The notes beneath the pieces were generated by a model. It ran no database searches, was not told where the DNA came from, and was given only the letters and a program-made list of their open reading frames with translations. The position numbers and the translations under genes were made by a program. A stretch of 6,112 nucleotides of DNA, from the NCBI GenBank assembly GCA_002170355.2, contig NHET02000097.1, positions 2,648 through 8,759 of the forward strand, given 5' to 3'. Positions 5,002 to 6,112 of this stretch are shown one piece after another (position 1 is the stretch's first letter; each line of letters starts with the position of its first letter). This stretch comes from Gammaproteobacteria bacterium TMED92. Its GTDB lineage: Bacteria > Pseudomonadota > Gammaproteobacteria > Pseudomonadales > Azotimanducaceae.

Positions 5002-6112
5002 CTAGTGCAACTGCTCCGCCACCCACTCTTTACTCGCAGTGATCAATTCGTCAATACCGGCAGGATTATTGCCGCCGCCGGCACGAGCTAGATCAGCACG
5101 ACCGCCGCCTTTGGCTCCGACGAGATGTCCCACTGCATTTAGCAGCTCTGGCGCCGCAAGCCGCGCACTGAGCGCCTTGCTTACCGCTACAACCAGACCA
5201 ACTTTCCCGCCTTGCTCATTGGCGAGTACAAACACACTGTCGTTAGACGCTTTTGCACGCAGCGTATCTAAAGTCTGCATAAGCGTTTTGCTGTCCGCGT
5301 CTATTTTAGCCGCCAAGAATGCCACGCCGTTAATGTCTAGGATCGATTCACCCAGGTCGCTGCCTTGCGCGGCGGCTATTTTTTGACCCAAAGATTCTAT
5401 TTCCCTAGCAAAAGCTTTGTTTTCACCAATAACCTGAATAATTCTGTCAGATAATTCGAGCGGGTTGGTCTTTAGTTGTTCACTGGCAGCCAACAATCGA
5501 TCTTCTTGTAATCGGTTGTACGCCACCGCTGCCTGACCGGTGACAGCTTCGATGCGCCTTACGCCCGCGGCAATTCCTGTCTCCAACTGAATCTTGAATG
5601 CTCCTATGTCGCCTGTGCGCGCAACGTGCGTGCCACCGCAGAGCTCCACAGAATAACCATCGCCCATGGTCAACACGCGAACTTCGTCTTCATATTTTTC
5701 GCCAAACAACGCCATGGCACCGCTCGCTACAGCATCGTCATAGGGCATTAGTCGAGTATCTACAACAGAGTTTAGGCGTATCTGTTCGCACACCCTGTCT
5801 TCGACCTCGGCAATTTGTTTGCGATTCATCCCACCTTCGTGCGAGAAATCAAAGCGCAACTTCTCGGCGTTAACCAAAGATCCCTTCTGCTGCACCCGAT
5901 CGCCTAGTACTTGACGTAATGCAGCGTGTAAAAGATGAGTCGCCGAATGATTGGCCCGAGTTTGGTCGCGGCTCACCAACCCAACTTCAGCGACGCCAGC
6001 AGCACCAGATGCAACAACACCCTTAGTCAAATTGCCGATATGTAAATGCTGGGCCGCGCTGACTTGGGTGTCAGTGACCTGAAATTCAAATCCGTCACCA
6101 ACAATTCGCCCG
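5002..6112 (-). CDS. alaS: Alanyl-tRNA synthetase, C-terminal part (5' end outside window)
   Basis: AlaRS charges tRNA-Ala with alanine and hydrolyses mischarged Ser- and Gly-tRNA-Ala. The visible 369 residues cover the editing and C-terminal domains; the frame runs to the window edge (first complete codon at 6111), so roughly 510 N-terminal residues with the catalytic core are missing, judged against the ~875-aa E. coli enzyme. The opening GFEFQVTDTQ is typical of the segment just before editing. The zinc-site motifs are intact: HSATH (visible residues 55-59, HxxxH) and CGGTH (158-162, CxxxH). The helical linker (about 200-250) and the C-Ala domain follow, with the conserved GAKGGGRADLARAGG at about 332-346. 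A TTG at 6030 is internal to the gene and not a real start. It is followed after two bases by lysC, an arrangement known from Pseudomonas and relatives. No anomaly is seen. Confidence 0.98.
   Translation of the reverse strand, partial: GRIVGDGFEFQVTDTQVSAAQHLHIGNLTKGVVASGAAGVAEVGLVSRDQTRANHSATHLLHAALRQVLGDRVQQKGSLVNAEKLRFDFSHEGGMNRKQIAEVEDRVCEQIRLNSVVDTRLMPYDDAVASGAMALFGEKYEDEVRVLTMGDGYSVELCGGTHVARTGDIGAFKIQLETGIAAGVRRIEAVTGQAAVAYNRLQEDRLLAASEQLKTNPLELSDRIIQVIGENKAFAREIESLGQKIAAAQGSDLGESILDINGVAFLAAKIDADSKTLMQTLDTLRAKASNDSVFVLANEQGGKVGLVVAVSKALSARLAAPELLNAVGHLVGAKGGGRADLARAGGGNNPAGIDELITASKEWVAEQLH

Noticed and set aside
3776..5026. GTG start nine codons upstream of the lysC ATG
   Set aside because: It would add MGGGAVALA before the family-typical MALIVQKYGG and overlap the alaS end; the overlap is explained by alaS coding sequence.
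5002..6030. TTG at 6030 as the start of a complete 342-aa protein
   Set aside because: The same frame continues upstream to the window edge with clear AlaRS sequence (GFEFQVTDTQ), so this is an internal Leu codon of a truncated alaS.

Overview
This window looks like a chromosomal fragment from a Gammaproteobacterium with moderate GC content, possibly of a marine or Pseudomonas-like type. The main evidence is the tight alaS-lysC pair, with a LysC that begins MALIVQKYGG as in pseudomonads. The organism assignment is inferred from gene order and protein resemblance only. No mobile element, CRISPR array, tRNA or rRNA is visible.

Layout, read in the direction of transcription (all main genes are on the minus strand, so from high to low coordinates). 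The window opens inside alaS (alanyl-tRNA synthetase, C-terminal 369 residues). Two bases after it comes lysC (aspartate kinase, 407 aa). A 145-base gap follows, and then three accessory oxidoreductase genes: a 252-aa Fe(II)/2-oxoglutarate oxygenase, a 79-base gap, a 342-aa phytanoyl-CoA dioxygenase-family (PhyH) protein, an 18-base gap, and a 532-aa GMC-family flavoprotein closely resembling choline dehydrogenase BetA. A strong hairpin spans the end of the GMC gene. At the left edge, a short plus-strand reading frame ending at 110 may be the tail of a convergent gene.

How the genes may work together. AlaS and LysC are housekeeping: tRNA-Ala charging with editing, and the first step of the aspartate family of amino acids. 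LysC carries a well-placed internal start that would give a separate regulatory beta subunit. The three downstream genes form a plausible small-molecule module: two different non-haem iron oxygenases that could hydroxylate a substrate, and a flavin alcohol dehydrogenase that could oxidise the resulting or a related alcohol. The substrate cannot be read from the sequence. No betB, betI or transporter is visible next to the BetA-like gene, so a classical glycine-betaine operon is not supported here. The csrA/rsmA gene that follows lysC in Pseudomonas is absent, so the oxygenase module lies where that conserved neighbour would be expected.
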